Shown here: piece by piece, positions 15,944 to 27,900 of the stretch
How the letters are laid out: each line of letters opens with the position of its first letter
Position numbering within the stretch: position 1 is the first letter of the stretch
From: CAVLCC01 sp963661535
GTDB lineage: Bacteria; Actinomycetota; Coriobacteriia; Coriobacteriales; CADBOM01
Reading direction: 5' to 3'
DNA: 28,771 nucleotides
Assembly (NCBI GenBank): GCA_963661535.1
Contig: CAVLCC010000027.1
Location: 1-28,771 of the forward strand
Notes under the pieces: model-generated
Seen by the model: only the letters and a program-made list of their open reading frames with translations
Told to the model about the DNA's origin: nothing
Databases searched by the model: none
Translations under genes and position numbers: made by a program

Positions 15944-15962
15944 GGGGGCATTCCCAAGCTAA
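15906..15962 (+). other. Conserved start of the surface protein, out of frame in this sequence
   Basis: From ATG 15906 the frame reads MRVKHKFYEFA, then glycines from the G run, and hits TAA at 15960-15962 after 18 codons. The paralogue at 28604 starts with the identical MRVKHKFYEFAGG and stays open. Removing one G (or adding two) here joins this start to the 4130-codon frame and gives a full signal peptide. The distance from ATG to the shared GTA at 16080 is 175 bases here against 168 in the paralogue, so it becomes a whole number of codons only after losing one G. Confidence 0.85.
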
Positions 15963-18900
15963 TGCCCTAAAACCTCTCAGCAAACGTGGAGTGATACTAG
16001 CAATGATCTCCGCGTTAATGGCGCTTTTGGCTATTGGGTCTAGCCAAGCGCTAGCTCAGGACTCTGAGCAAATTGATGTAGCAGATGGCTACACACAGCT
16101 AGTAGAGTGGAACCGTGTTTCTGGTCAAGCTCGACTAGACACAATGCAAGAAGTATCTAAAACAGGATTTGAAAGTGTAGATACAGTAATTGTGTCCAGC
16201 GCAGGAAACTTCCCAGATGCGCTAGCTGCAACAGCCCTAGCTGGATATTATCAATCTCCAGTTCTACTCACAGACCCAAACTCCCTATCTGAACAAACTA
16301 AAGATGAGATTACTAGGCTAGGCGCTACCAAAGCAATTATTGCTGGTGGTAGTTACGCAGTGTCCGATAATGTATCTTCATCAATTAAAAACATGGGAGT
16401 AGAAGTAGAACGTCTAGCAGGTGCTACACGTTATCAAACTGCAGAAAAAATCTATGAGGCTCAAGAAGATTCATGGGGCAAAACTGCAATTATTGCTTCA
16501 GGAGAAAGCTTTGCAGATGCTCTATCTATGAGTCCTTATGCATATGCTAAAAGTGCACCAATTCTTTTAGCTGATGGCAGCGGACAACTAACACAAGAGT
16601 CTGTAGATATTCTTACAAGCGGTAAGTTCAACCGCGTAATTATTGCAGGAGGCACAGCAAGAGTAGCCTCTTCTGTAGAAACTGCTCTTCAGTCTCAGCT
16701 AGGAACTAGCAATGTTATTCGTCTAGCAGGACAAACACGCTACGACACCTCTCAACAAATTGTTTCTTGGTGTGTAAACAATGGTCTTACATACGAAGGT
16801 CTAGCTGTTGCATATGGCGAAAACTTCCCAGATGCCCTATCTGGAGGAGCACTATGTGGCAAGCTTGGCAGCGTAGTTATGCTAGCTAGCGAAAACGAGA
16901 ATACAAAAGTTATCCAAGCACTAAGCGATAATAAAGTCGAGATAAGAAAAGCAAATGTTTTGGGTGGAACTGCTGTTATTTCTACTAATCTTTATCAAAA
17001 GATGCAAAGAGCTACTCTAGATGAGATAGACTCATCTTGGGGAAATACAGATAATAGTGGCACAACTACCATCACGAACAAAGACGATGTAGAAGTGCTA
17101 GCAACTGTAACCTATGATAAAGATGGAAATGGCACTTATGTTGCTCTTCCAAATACAAGAGTTAGCGCAAACGAAGACGGTACCTATACCCTAGATCTTC
17201 CACTTGAGGCAAAAGATAAAGATGTTAAGGTTAACCTAGTTAACAAAGACACACTACAGCCAATTAGAGATGCAGAAGTTAGCGCTAATGACTCTGGATC
17301 TAACTTACGTGGAAGCGCCACTACAGACAGACAAGGAAATGCTACTTTCCCAAAGACATCTGGCACTACAGACGATAGCGGAAAGACAGATACCACACCT
17401 GACAGTGGAACTACAACTCAAACACAAGTTTTCTATGACAAAGATGGCGACGGAGTAGCAGAAGAGCCACTTCCTGGCGCTAAGGTCACAGTAAACGAAG
17501 ACGGTAGCTATGTAATTGAGCTACCTGAAGAGGCTAAGGGCAAAACTGTAAAAGCAGAGATTACAGATGAAAAAGGCAACCCAGTTAAAGATGGCACAAA
17601 GGTATCAGCCACTGATGCAGATGGAACAAACCGTGGCAGCGGTGAGACCAAAGATGGTGAAGTTATCTTTGATAAATCAAGCGGCACTACAGACAAAGAC
17701 GGTACAACTGATACAACTGATGACAAAGGCAACCAAACAGATGTAAAAGTTACCTACGACAAAGATGGTGATGGCACTTATACACCACTTCCAGGTGCCA
17801 AGGTCACAGTGGACGAAGATGGAAACTATGTAATTGAGCTTCCGCAAGATGCTAAGGGCAAAACCGTCAAAGCTGAGATCACAGATAGCGATGGCAACCC
17901 AGTAGCTGATGGCACAAAGGTAACAGCTACAGACGCTGATGGTAATGAGCGTGGCACAGGCGAAACTAAAGACGGAAGTGTTATCTTTGACAAATCAAGC
18001 GGCACTACAGATAAAGACGGCACAACAGATGTAATTGGCAAATATGGCAAAGAAGCAACTGCAACAGTTTATTACGACGAAGATGGCGATGGCACAATAG
18101 ATACACTTTTGCCAGGTGCTAGTGTTACATATAATGAGGATGAAGATGCATATACAGTAGTGCTGCCTGAAGATGCTAAAGGCAAAGATGTCAAAGTTCA
18201 TCTAGAAGATAGTGCAACTGGAAATCCAGTTGAGACTAACACCACTGTTGTTGCAGCAGATTCTGACGGTTCTATTCGAGGTATTGGTAAAACCGATACA
18301 TCTGGAGATGTAACCTTCCTAGCTTCTAAATCTACAACAGATCAAGATGGCAAAGGCGACGTTACCAAAAAAGACGGCGACACCATTAAAGCAACTGTCT
18401 ATTATGATGAAGATGGCGATGGCATAGCCGACACCCCACTTCCAGGAGCTGAAGTAAAAGCCAATATTGATGGAAGCTATTCAGTTGAGCTTCCTGATAG
18501 TGCTAAAGGAAAAGATGTAAGAGTAGTACTTGAAAATGAAGATGGCACTCCTATAGCTGATGGCACAAAAGTAACAGCCACAGATGCTGATGGCACAGTG
18601 AGAGGAACTGGCGAGACCAAAGACGGTGAGGTTATCTTTGATAAGTCAACTGGCACCACAGACAAAGATGGTAAGACCGATACAACTGGCAAAGACGGCA
18701 AACAAACAGATGTTGTAGTCACTTATGACAAAGATGGTGACGGTATTGCTGAAACCCCACTTCCAGGTGCTAAGGTCACAGTGGATGAAGACGGAAACTA
18801 TACAATTGATCTGCCCGAGGAAGCTAAGGGCAAGACCGTCAAAGCAGAACTAACTGATGAGAACGGCAACCCTATAGCTGATGGCACAAAGGTAACAGCT

Positions 18901-21900
18901 ACAGACGCTGATGGTACAAACCGTGGCACCGGTGAGACCAAAGACGGTGAAGTTACCTTTGATAAGTCAACAGGAACTACAGACAAAGACGGCACAACCG
19001 ATGTAACTGACAAGCAAGGAATACAAACAAATGTAAAAGTTACATATGATAAAGACGGCAATGGCAACTTTGAAGAGCTACCAGGTGCCAAGGTCACAGT
19101 TGACGAAGATGGAAACTATGTAATTGAGCTTCCGCAAGATGCTAAGGGCAAAACTGTCAAAGCTGAGCTAACTGATGAAGATGGTAACCCAGTAGCTGAT
19201 GGCACAAAGGTAACAGCTACAGACGCTGATGGCACAAACCGTGGCACAGGTGAGACCAAAGACGGCGAGGTCACCTTCGATAAATCAACTGGTGCTACAG
19301 ATACGGCTGGCAAAACTGATGTCGTAGGCAAATATGACAAGATTGCAAATGTGACTGTTAGCTATGACAGTGATGGCGATGGCGAGTACGAGTCTAAGGT
19401 TGCAGGCGCTAACGTAACATATGATAAGGATAGCGATACATATACAGTAGAGCTTCCGCAAGGTGTTGCTGATAAGTCTGTTAAGGTTCACCTACAAGAC
19501 AAAGATTTTGGCGATCCTATTACAAATACCAAGGTTGTTGTAGCAGAAAGCACAGGAGCTATTAGAGGCGTTGGCACAACTGATGCGCAAGGAGACGCAA
19601 CATTTGCACCTAGCTCATCTACTACAGACAAAGATGGTAAAGCCGATACAACAGATAAAGATGGCGACACCATTAAGGCAACTGTCTATTATGATGAAGA
19701 TGGCGATGGCATAGCCGACACCCCACTTCCAGGAGCTGAAGTAAAAGCCAATATTGATGGAAGCTATTCAGTTGAGCTTCCTGATAGTGCTAAAGGAAAA
19801 GATGTAAGAGTAGTACTTGAAAATGAAGATGGCACTCCTATAGCTGATGGCACAAAAGTAACAGCCACAGATGCTGATGGCACAGTGAGAGGAACTGGCG
19901 AGACCAAAGACGGTGAGGTTATCTTTGATAAGTCAACTGGCACCACAGACAAAGATGGTAAGACCGATACAACTGGCAAAGACGGCAAACAAACAGATGT
20001 TGTAGTCACTTATGACAAAGATGGTGACGGTATTGCTGAAACCCCACTTCCAGGTGCTAAGGTCACAGTGGATGAAGACGGAAACTATACAATTGATCTG
20101 CCCGAGGAAGCTAAGGGCAAGACCGTCAAAGCAGAACTAACTGATGAGAACGGCAACCCTATAGCTGATGGCACAAAGGTAACAGCTACAGACGCTGATG
20201 GTACAAACCGTGGCACCGGTGAGACCAAAGACGGTGAAGTTACCTTTGATAAGTCAACAGGAACTACAGACAAAGACGGCACAACCGATGTAACTGACAA
20301 GCAAGGAATACAAACAAATGTAAAAGTTACATATGATAAAGACGGCAATGGCAACTTTGAAGAGCTACCAGGTGCCAAGGTCACAGTTGACGAAGATGGA
20401 AACTATGTAATTGAGCTTCCGCAAGATGCTAAGGGCAAAACTGTCAAAGCTGAGCTAACTGATGAAGATGGTAACCCAGTAGCTGATGGCACAAAGGTAA
20501 CAGCTACAGACGCTGATGGCACAAACCGTGGCACAGGTGAGACCAAAGACGGCGAGGTCACCTTCGATAAATCAACTGGTGCTACAGATACGGCTGGCAA
20601 AACTGATGTCGTAGATAACACAGATAAAAAAGTACAAGCAACTGTTTTCTATGATCCAGATGGCGATGGCGTAATTGACACCCCACTACCAGAAGCGACA
20701 GTTACGGCTAACGAAGACGGAACCTATACACTAGTTCTTCCAGAAATTGCTAAAGACAAAGATGTAAAAGCAGGTCTTGTATATTCAACAGGTGAGCCTG
20801 TTGAAGATGGCACCAAGGTAACAGCCATAGAAGCTGATGGATCTATTAGAGGCGTTGGCTCTACCGACAAAGGCACTGTAGTATTTTCTAAAGATTCTGG
20901 AAAAACAGATAAGGGCGGACAGACCATTATCCCTAACCCTGATCCTACAGTTGAACCAGATGACACTGCAAAACAATATGTGAAAGCAACAGTTACATAT
21001 AGCGAAGATGGAGAAGTCTGGAGTGTTTTGCCTGATGCTAAGGTATCTGGTACCACAGAGGGCACTTATGCAGTTAGCCTACCTACCACAGCTCAAGGAT
21101 GCGATGTTAAGGTACAACTCCAATATGCAGACAAAGATGGCAATATCACATCTAACTTTGGCGAGGGTATTAGCGTATCAGCCACAGATGCAAGTGGAAA
21201 TGAGCGCGGAAGTGTTCTCACAGATGAAGAAGGTATTGCAACGTTTTTGCGTGCAACAGGCACAACAGACAAAGACAAAGGCCAAACTGATGTTGCTGGT
21301 AAAGACGACAAAACCGTAGAGGTAACCGTAACCTATGACAAAGACGGCACAGGCACCTATGTTCCACTCCCTGGCGCTAAGGTAGTCTATGATAAGGATA
21401 GTGATACATACAAAATCGATCTGCCAGAAGATGCTAAAGGCAAAGATGTAAAGGTAACTCTAGTAGATGATGAGACTGGAGAGCCTATAGCTGACGGCAC
21501 AAAGGTCAGCGCCACAGATTCTGATGGCACATCTAGAGGCACAGGTCAGACCGAGGGCGGTGAAGTATCATTTCCTAAAGGTCAAGGCACAACCGACAAA
21601 GATGGAAAGACTGATACAACAGATAAGTCTAACAACAAGATAAATGCGACCGTATACTACGACAGTGATGACAGCGGAGATGCTACTACACCTCTGTCAG
21701 GTGTAAAAGTTATAGCAAACGATGATGGAACTTATAGCCTAGATTTGCCTGAGGCGGCAAAAGGTCACACTGTAAAAGCAGTATTAACAGATGAAGAAGG
21801 CAACCCAGTAGCTGATGGCACTAAGGTATCAGCTAGCGATGCTGATGGAAACGAGCGTGGAGTTGGCGAGACTACAGAAGGCGTAGTTATCTTTGATAAA

Positions 21901-24900
21901 TCAACAGGTACTACAGACAAAGACAAAGGCGAGACCATTGTTCCTTCTCCTACACCTACCCCAGATCCAGACCAAGGACAAACTACAACTATAAAAGCAA
22001 CTCTAAAATATGATTATGACAACAGTGGTAGTTATGTTGCACTAGGTGGAGTGGTTGTAACACTAAATGAGAACAACACATACTCTTTGGTATTCCCACA
22101 AGCTGCTAAGGGCAAAAATGTTGAGGCTACACTTGTCTATGTAGATGCCGACGGCAACCAAACAGGAGTTTTGGCAAATGCAGTTGTATCTGCAACAGAC
22201 CAAGACGGAAATGACCGCGGCACACAAACTACAAATGGTGAGGGTATTGCTTACTTCTTAAAAACAACAGGCACAACAACTGATCCAACAGATCCTTCTG
22301 TCCCAACTGATCCAACCACCCCAACAGATCCTGATGATGGTGGAAAGACTGATGTGGTAGATCAAGATGGCAACCTAGTTGTTGTTAAGATCACAACAAG
22401 TAATGACGATGAGACATGGTATGCACTAGGTGAAGCTGTAGTTAGCGTAAGCGACAGTGGATATAGCATAGATCTGCCTACTTCTGCTAAGGGTAAGAGC
22501 GTAAAAGTAGCGCTTGCTTATCAAAAGAGCGGAAAAAGCCTAGGTGAGGGTGTTAGCGTATCTGCCACAGATGCAGATGGAAACCTACGCGGTACTGAGC
22601 TAACCGATGCTCAAGGCGTAGCAACTTTCCTAAAGTCAGCAGGAACTACCGACAAAGATAAGGGTGAAACAGAAATCCCTAATCCAGATCCTGATCCTGA
22701 TACAGATAAAGGTCAAACCTCTATCATCAAAGCTACAGTAGAAACAAGCCTAGATAACACTACTTGGAGTGCTCTAGGAGATGCTAAAGTAGCAGCTAAG
22801 ACCTCTGAGTACTATACAGTTGAACTGCCGCAAGGTGCTAAGGGCGTTTCTACTCGTGTAACACTTAGCTATGTTACAGAAGAAGGAGAAGTAACTGGTT
22901 ATCTATCAGGCGTTGTAGTTGCTGCAAATGATTTTGATGGCAACTATAGAGGCACACAAACAACCGATACACAAGGTGTTGTAGTATTCCTAAAAACCAA
23001 AGGTGAAACCACAAATCCTGATGGTGGCGATAGCGGTACAGGAGATAAAGACCCAGGAACAACTGACGTAGTAGATCCAACTACAGACAAACTAGTTACA
23101 GCTACTGTCTATGTCAAAAATGATGAAACTGGTGAGTATGAGCCAGTTGGTGGCGCTAAGGTAACAGTCAACGAAGACGGAACATATGATGTAGTGTTGC
23201 CTGAGGGTGCTAAAGGCAAAGACGTTCAAGTTAAGCTAGTAGACCAACAAAGCGGCGAGCCTGTAGCTGATAACACTGTAGTTAGAGCAACAGATACAGA
23301 TGGTAACTATAGAGGTCAAGGCACAACCACAGATGGTGTTGTAGAGTTCCCTAACAACCAAGGTACAACTACGGACCCAGATGGTAGTGGCTCAGGTACA
23401 GGAGATAAAGATCCAGGAACAACTGACGTAGTAGACCCAACTACAGACAAACTAGTAACAGCTAGCGTCTATGCTAAAAATAGCGAGACTGGTAACTATG
23501 AGCCTATTGGTGGTGCTCAGGTAACAGTCACAGAAGACGGAACCTATGATGTAGTGTTGCCTGAGGGCGCTAAAGGCAAAGACGTTCAAGTTAAGTTAGT
23601 AGATCAAGAGAGCGGTGAGCCTGTAGCTGATAACACTGTAGTTAGAGCAACAGATACAGATGGTAACTATAGAGGTCAAGGCACAACCACAGATGGTGTT
23701 GTAGAGTTCCCTAACAACCAAGGTACAACTACGGACCCAGATGGTAGTGGCTCAGGTACAGGAGATAAAGATCCAGGAACAACTGACGTAGTAGACCCAA
23801 CTACAGACAAACTAGTAACAGCTAGCGTCTATGCTAAAAATAGCGAGACTGGTAACTATGAGCCTATTGGTGGTGCTCAGGTAACAGTCACAGAAGACGG
23901 AACCTATGATGTAGTGTTGCCTGAGGGCGCTAAAGGCAAAGACGTTCAAGTTAAGTTAGTAGATCAAGAGAGCGGTGAGCCTGTAGCTGATAACACTGTA
24001 GTTAGAGCAACAGATACAGATGGTAACTATAGAGGTGAAGGCACAACTTCTGAAGGCGTTGTAGAGTTCCCCAACAACCAAGGTACAACTACAGACCCTG
24101 ACGGTAGTGGCTCAGGTACAGGAGATAAAGACCCAGGTACCACAGATGTAGTAGATCCAACTACAGACAAACTAGTAACAGCTACTGTCTATGCTAAAAA
24201 TAGCGAGACTGGAGAGTATGAGCCAGTTGGTGGCGCTAAGGTAACAGTCAACGAAGACGGAACATATGATGTAGTGTTGCCTGAGGGTGCTAAAGGCAAA
24301 GACGTTCAAGTTAAGCTAGTAGACCAACAAAGCGGCGAGCCTGTAGCTGATAACACTGTAGTTAGAGCAACAGATACAGATGGAAACTATCGCGGATCTG
24401 GCACAACTACAGATGGTGTTGTAGAGTTCCCTAACAACCAAGGCACAACTACAGATCCTGACGGTAGTGGCTCAGGCACAGGTACAGGAGATAAAGATCC
24501 AGGTACCACAGATGTAGTTGATCCAACTACAGACAAACTAGTAACTGCTAGTGTTGAGTACCTAGATGAAGATGGCACGTGGAAGCCACTAGGAGATGTT
24601 GATGTTGTAGCTATCCAAAATGCCACATCTAAAAAAACCGACTACACACTAGATCTCCCTAAAGCTGCACAAGGAAAGACTGTACGCGTAACTCTTACAA
24701 ATACAGAAACTGGAGAGGCAGTAGAAAAAGCAACTAAAGTAACAGCTACAGATGCTGACGGAAACATCAGAGGCATTGGATATACCGATGCAAAAGGTGT
24801 AGCAGTGTTTTATAACTCTCAAACAACTACAGATACCGATGGCACAGGAGATGTTATAGACCAAACAACTGGTGAGACTGTTAGCGCAACTGTTACAACT

Positions 24901-27900
24901 TATGCAGATGATGGAACAGAGCTAGAAAAGATTGCAGGTGCTACTGTTACATCTAACGAAGATGGAACATATACAGTTGAGCTTCCTCAAGCCGCTAAAG
25001 GCAAAAACGTAAAAGTTCATCTAGAAAATGAGCAAGGTCAAGCACTAAGCGAGACTAGCGTTTATGCAACAGATTACGACGGAAACATCAGAGGAAACGC
25101 AACAACAGATGATCACGGAGATGCTTTCTTTGCTAAAGGCAACTCACAAACTGGTGAAGATGGTACAGGAGACGTGATCGATCAAGCCGATGATAAGGTA
25201 ATAGTTAGCGTTGAATATGAGCCTAGACGTGGTAGTGGAACTTATGTAGCTCTAGAGGGAGTAGATATTCAAGTTGACTCCGGAGGATATTGGACACTTA
25301 TCTTCCCACAAGGCGCAAAAGGCAAAAATGTAAAAGCTCACTTTGCATATAGTGATGGCTCTGAGTATGGTAGTGGCGCATCAGTTAGCGCATTAGATGC
25401 TGATGGAGGCGACAGAGGCACTGAGTATACTGATGAATCAGGAGATGTATACTTTGAGATTGTTGCAATCGATTGGGACGAAAACACTGATGAAAGTGCA
25501 ATGAGTGCAGCTGATGGACTAGTATATGATCGTCAGCGTCAAACTCCTGAAGTAAACCTAGTAAGTAACGGACAGACTCTAACTCAAGGATCTGACTTCT
25601 CTACAACTTATAGCAATAACGTAAACGCTGGAAACAAAACTGCAAGTGTTACAGTTACTGGTAAGGGTCGCTACTATGGTTCACACACATACAAGTTCTC
25701 AATTGCAACACGCGATATTAGCTCTCTAGAGACTTCTGCTACAAGCCTAACTTATAGCGGCGTACAACAAACTGTTGAAGCTGAGCATGTTTATGCATCT
25801 GGCATTGAGCTTGCAAACACCTCAAAGGTAACCGAGTATACAATTAGTGGAAATGCTGCTAAAGACTCAAATGCAGTAGCAGGAAATGATAACTATACTC
25901 TAGAAGTTAAAGGCACAGGCAACTTTAGTGGATCTATTACAAAGAGCTGGACTATCGCACAAAAAGATATTGCTGGATCTAGTGTTGAGCTATCTGCCCA
26001 AGAATTGGTATATAACGGTGCAGACCAAGGCGTTACTGTAAACAAAGTAACTACACCTGCTTGGTATGGTGATAACCTAGAAGACAAAGATATTACAGTT
26101 AGCTCTGAATATACTGTAGCAGGTGAGACTACTGGAAACCACGTAAAGACTGATCTAGCTAACTACTATTATGTGGTAAGTGTTTTGGGTACTGGTAACT
26201 TCAAAGGCACCCAAACTGCAACTTGGAGAATTACTCCTGCAGACATTAATGCGGCAACTGTCACGCTTGCACAAACAGAATTTACATATAATAGGTTTGC
26301 TCAGTGCCCAGATGTTCAATCTGCTTCGCTATTCCATGATCTAAATGAAGAGCGCACAGACTATACAATAAACAAAACATCTGATCAAAAGACAGATTCG
26401 TGTGTTAAAGCTGGAGTAGATAGCTACACATTCACACTCACAGGCACTGGTGACTATACTGGCACTAAGACATTGACTTGGAAGATTAACCAAGCACCAC
26501 TTGGAACTCTAACTCTACAAGGTGGATCATTTACATATAATGGTGCTACACAAACTAATAAAGTAGTAAGCGTTAAATCTGGAGATATAGTTCTAAATAC
26601 AGATGAATACACTATTGCTAATAACTCTAAACAAGATGCTGGTACTTATAATGCTCAAGCAACAGCTGTAGATAAAAGCAACTTTAGTGGCAGTACAAAT
26701 ACAGTTACTTGGTCAATTGCAAAAGCTACAATTGATACCATCGAGATTTCTGGATACGAAACATATACAGGAAAGACTCAAACACCAAAAATTATAGTTA
26801 AGGGCAATAACACTGTAGTACCAGCAAGTGATTATGAGATTGTTTCAGGCAGTACAACAACTGCCAAAAATGCCGGTACCTATACAGTAGGAGCACAAGC
26901 TAAATCTGGCTCTAAAAACTTCCAAGGTTCTAAGACTGGTGTTACATGGACTATTGGAAAAGCAACTCTTACAGGTGTAACTGCTACTACAGTGACCTAC
27001 AATGGTGGTGAGCAAACTGCATCGCTAAGCATTTCTGGTGGAGTAAATGGAGAAACTCCTTCATACACCCCAAGTAATAACATACGAACAAAAGCTGGAA
27101 CTCAAACGATTTCTGTTACGGGCACAGGCAACTACCAAGGCACTGTGACATGTAACTGGACTATTAATAAACTAGATCTAGGTACTACAACAGTTCATCT
27201 AAATTCTGGTATTAGCTATGAATATCAGAGTGGTAAAACCTACACTGTCTCTCCTACTATCACTAAACAAGGTGTTACTTTCCAAAGTGGAGATGTTACT
27301 TGGGACAAGACATCAAGTGGATCTGTTGGTACATTTAGACCTGTGGCTAAGCCTGGTGACTCAGGAAACACAACAGGTTCTAAAGAAGCAGACAATACTT
27401 GGGAGATTAAGCAAACCAAACTAGACCCAGGTACAACTGATAAGTATTGGCTGGCTGCTCCTGGTCTAACTAATCCAGAGACTGCAACTAATTTTGTAAA
27501 CCAAGCTACAATTGATGATGAGATGTCAAAGATTAATTCTGATTCTTCTATTAAGTCTAAGTGGGAAGGATATATGAATAACGATACCTATCACCTCTAT
27601 ACAAAATGGAAGGGTTCTGATGCAGGCACTGGCAAAAACCAATGGGTTGAGTTTAGGATTATTCAGGTAGGACAACACGACAGTGATGGTTCTAAGGTAA
27701 CCTTTATGGCTACACATTGCCTACCATCCTCTCAAGTAATCTCTGGTTCTCATATGTCTTACGACAGTAGAACTATTTGGTCGGGTACAGCGATGTACAC
27801 AAGTTTAAATAGTTCTTCTGGTTATGTGTATGGTGGTATGAGTGATTTATCAGGCTCGGGCAAGATTAAACAAGTAGATAAAGTACACGCTAAATCTAAC

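Larger units (their letters stand above)
17092..25490 (+). repeat. About 25 Asp/Gly-rich beta repeats of about 100-120 residues
   Basis: Each unit follows the plan (V)xATVxYDxDGDG-x(3-8)-LPGAxVTxNEDGxYxxxLPxxAKGKxVKxxLxDxxxGxPVxDGTxVxATDADGxxRGxGxT-x-GxVxFxxxxGTTDxDG. I counted 25 units. Early units (1-12) carry DKDGDG/DEDGDG; later ones lose this and switch to forms such as KNDETGEYEPVGGA. The fold looks like a prealbumin/CNA-B-like beta sandwich, but I cannot name a Pfam family with confidence. Confidence 0.8.

Noticed and set aside
18477..20621. Series of minus-strand open frames (60-113 codons) inside the giant gene, repeated with the duplication
   Set aside because: They are mirror frames of the repetitive Asp/Thr/Gly coding sequence, share its repeats exactly, and have no ribosome binding sites or recognisable domains.
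17092..24500. Possible CRISPR array because of regular repeats
   Set aside because: Repeats are about 300-360 bases long, lie in one open frame and have no short unique spacers.
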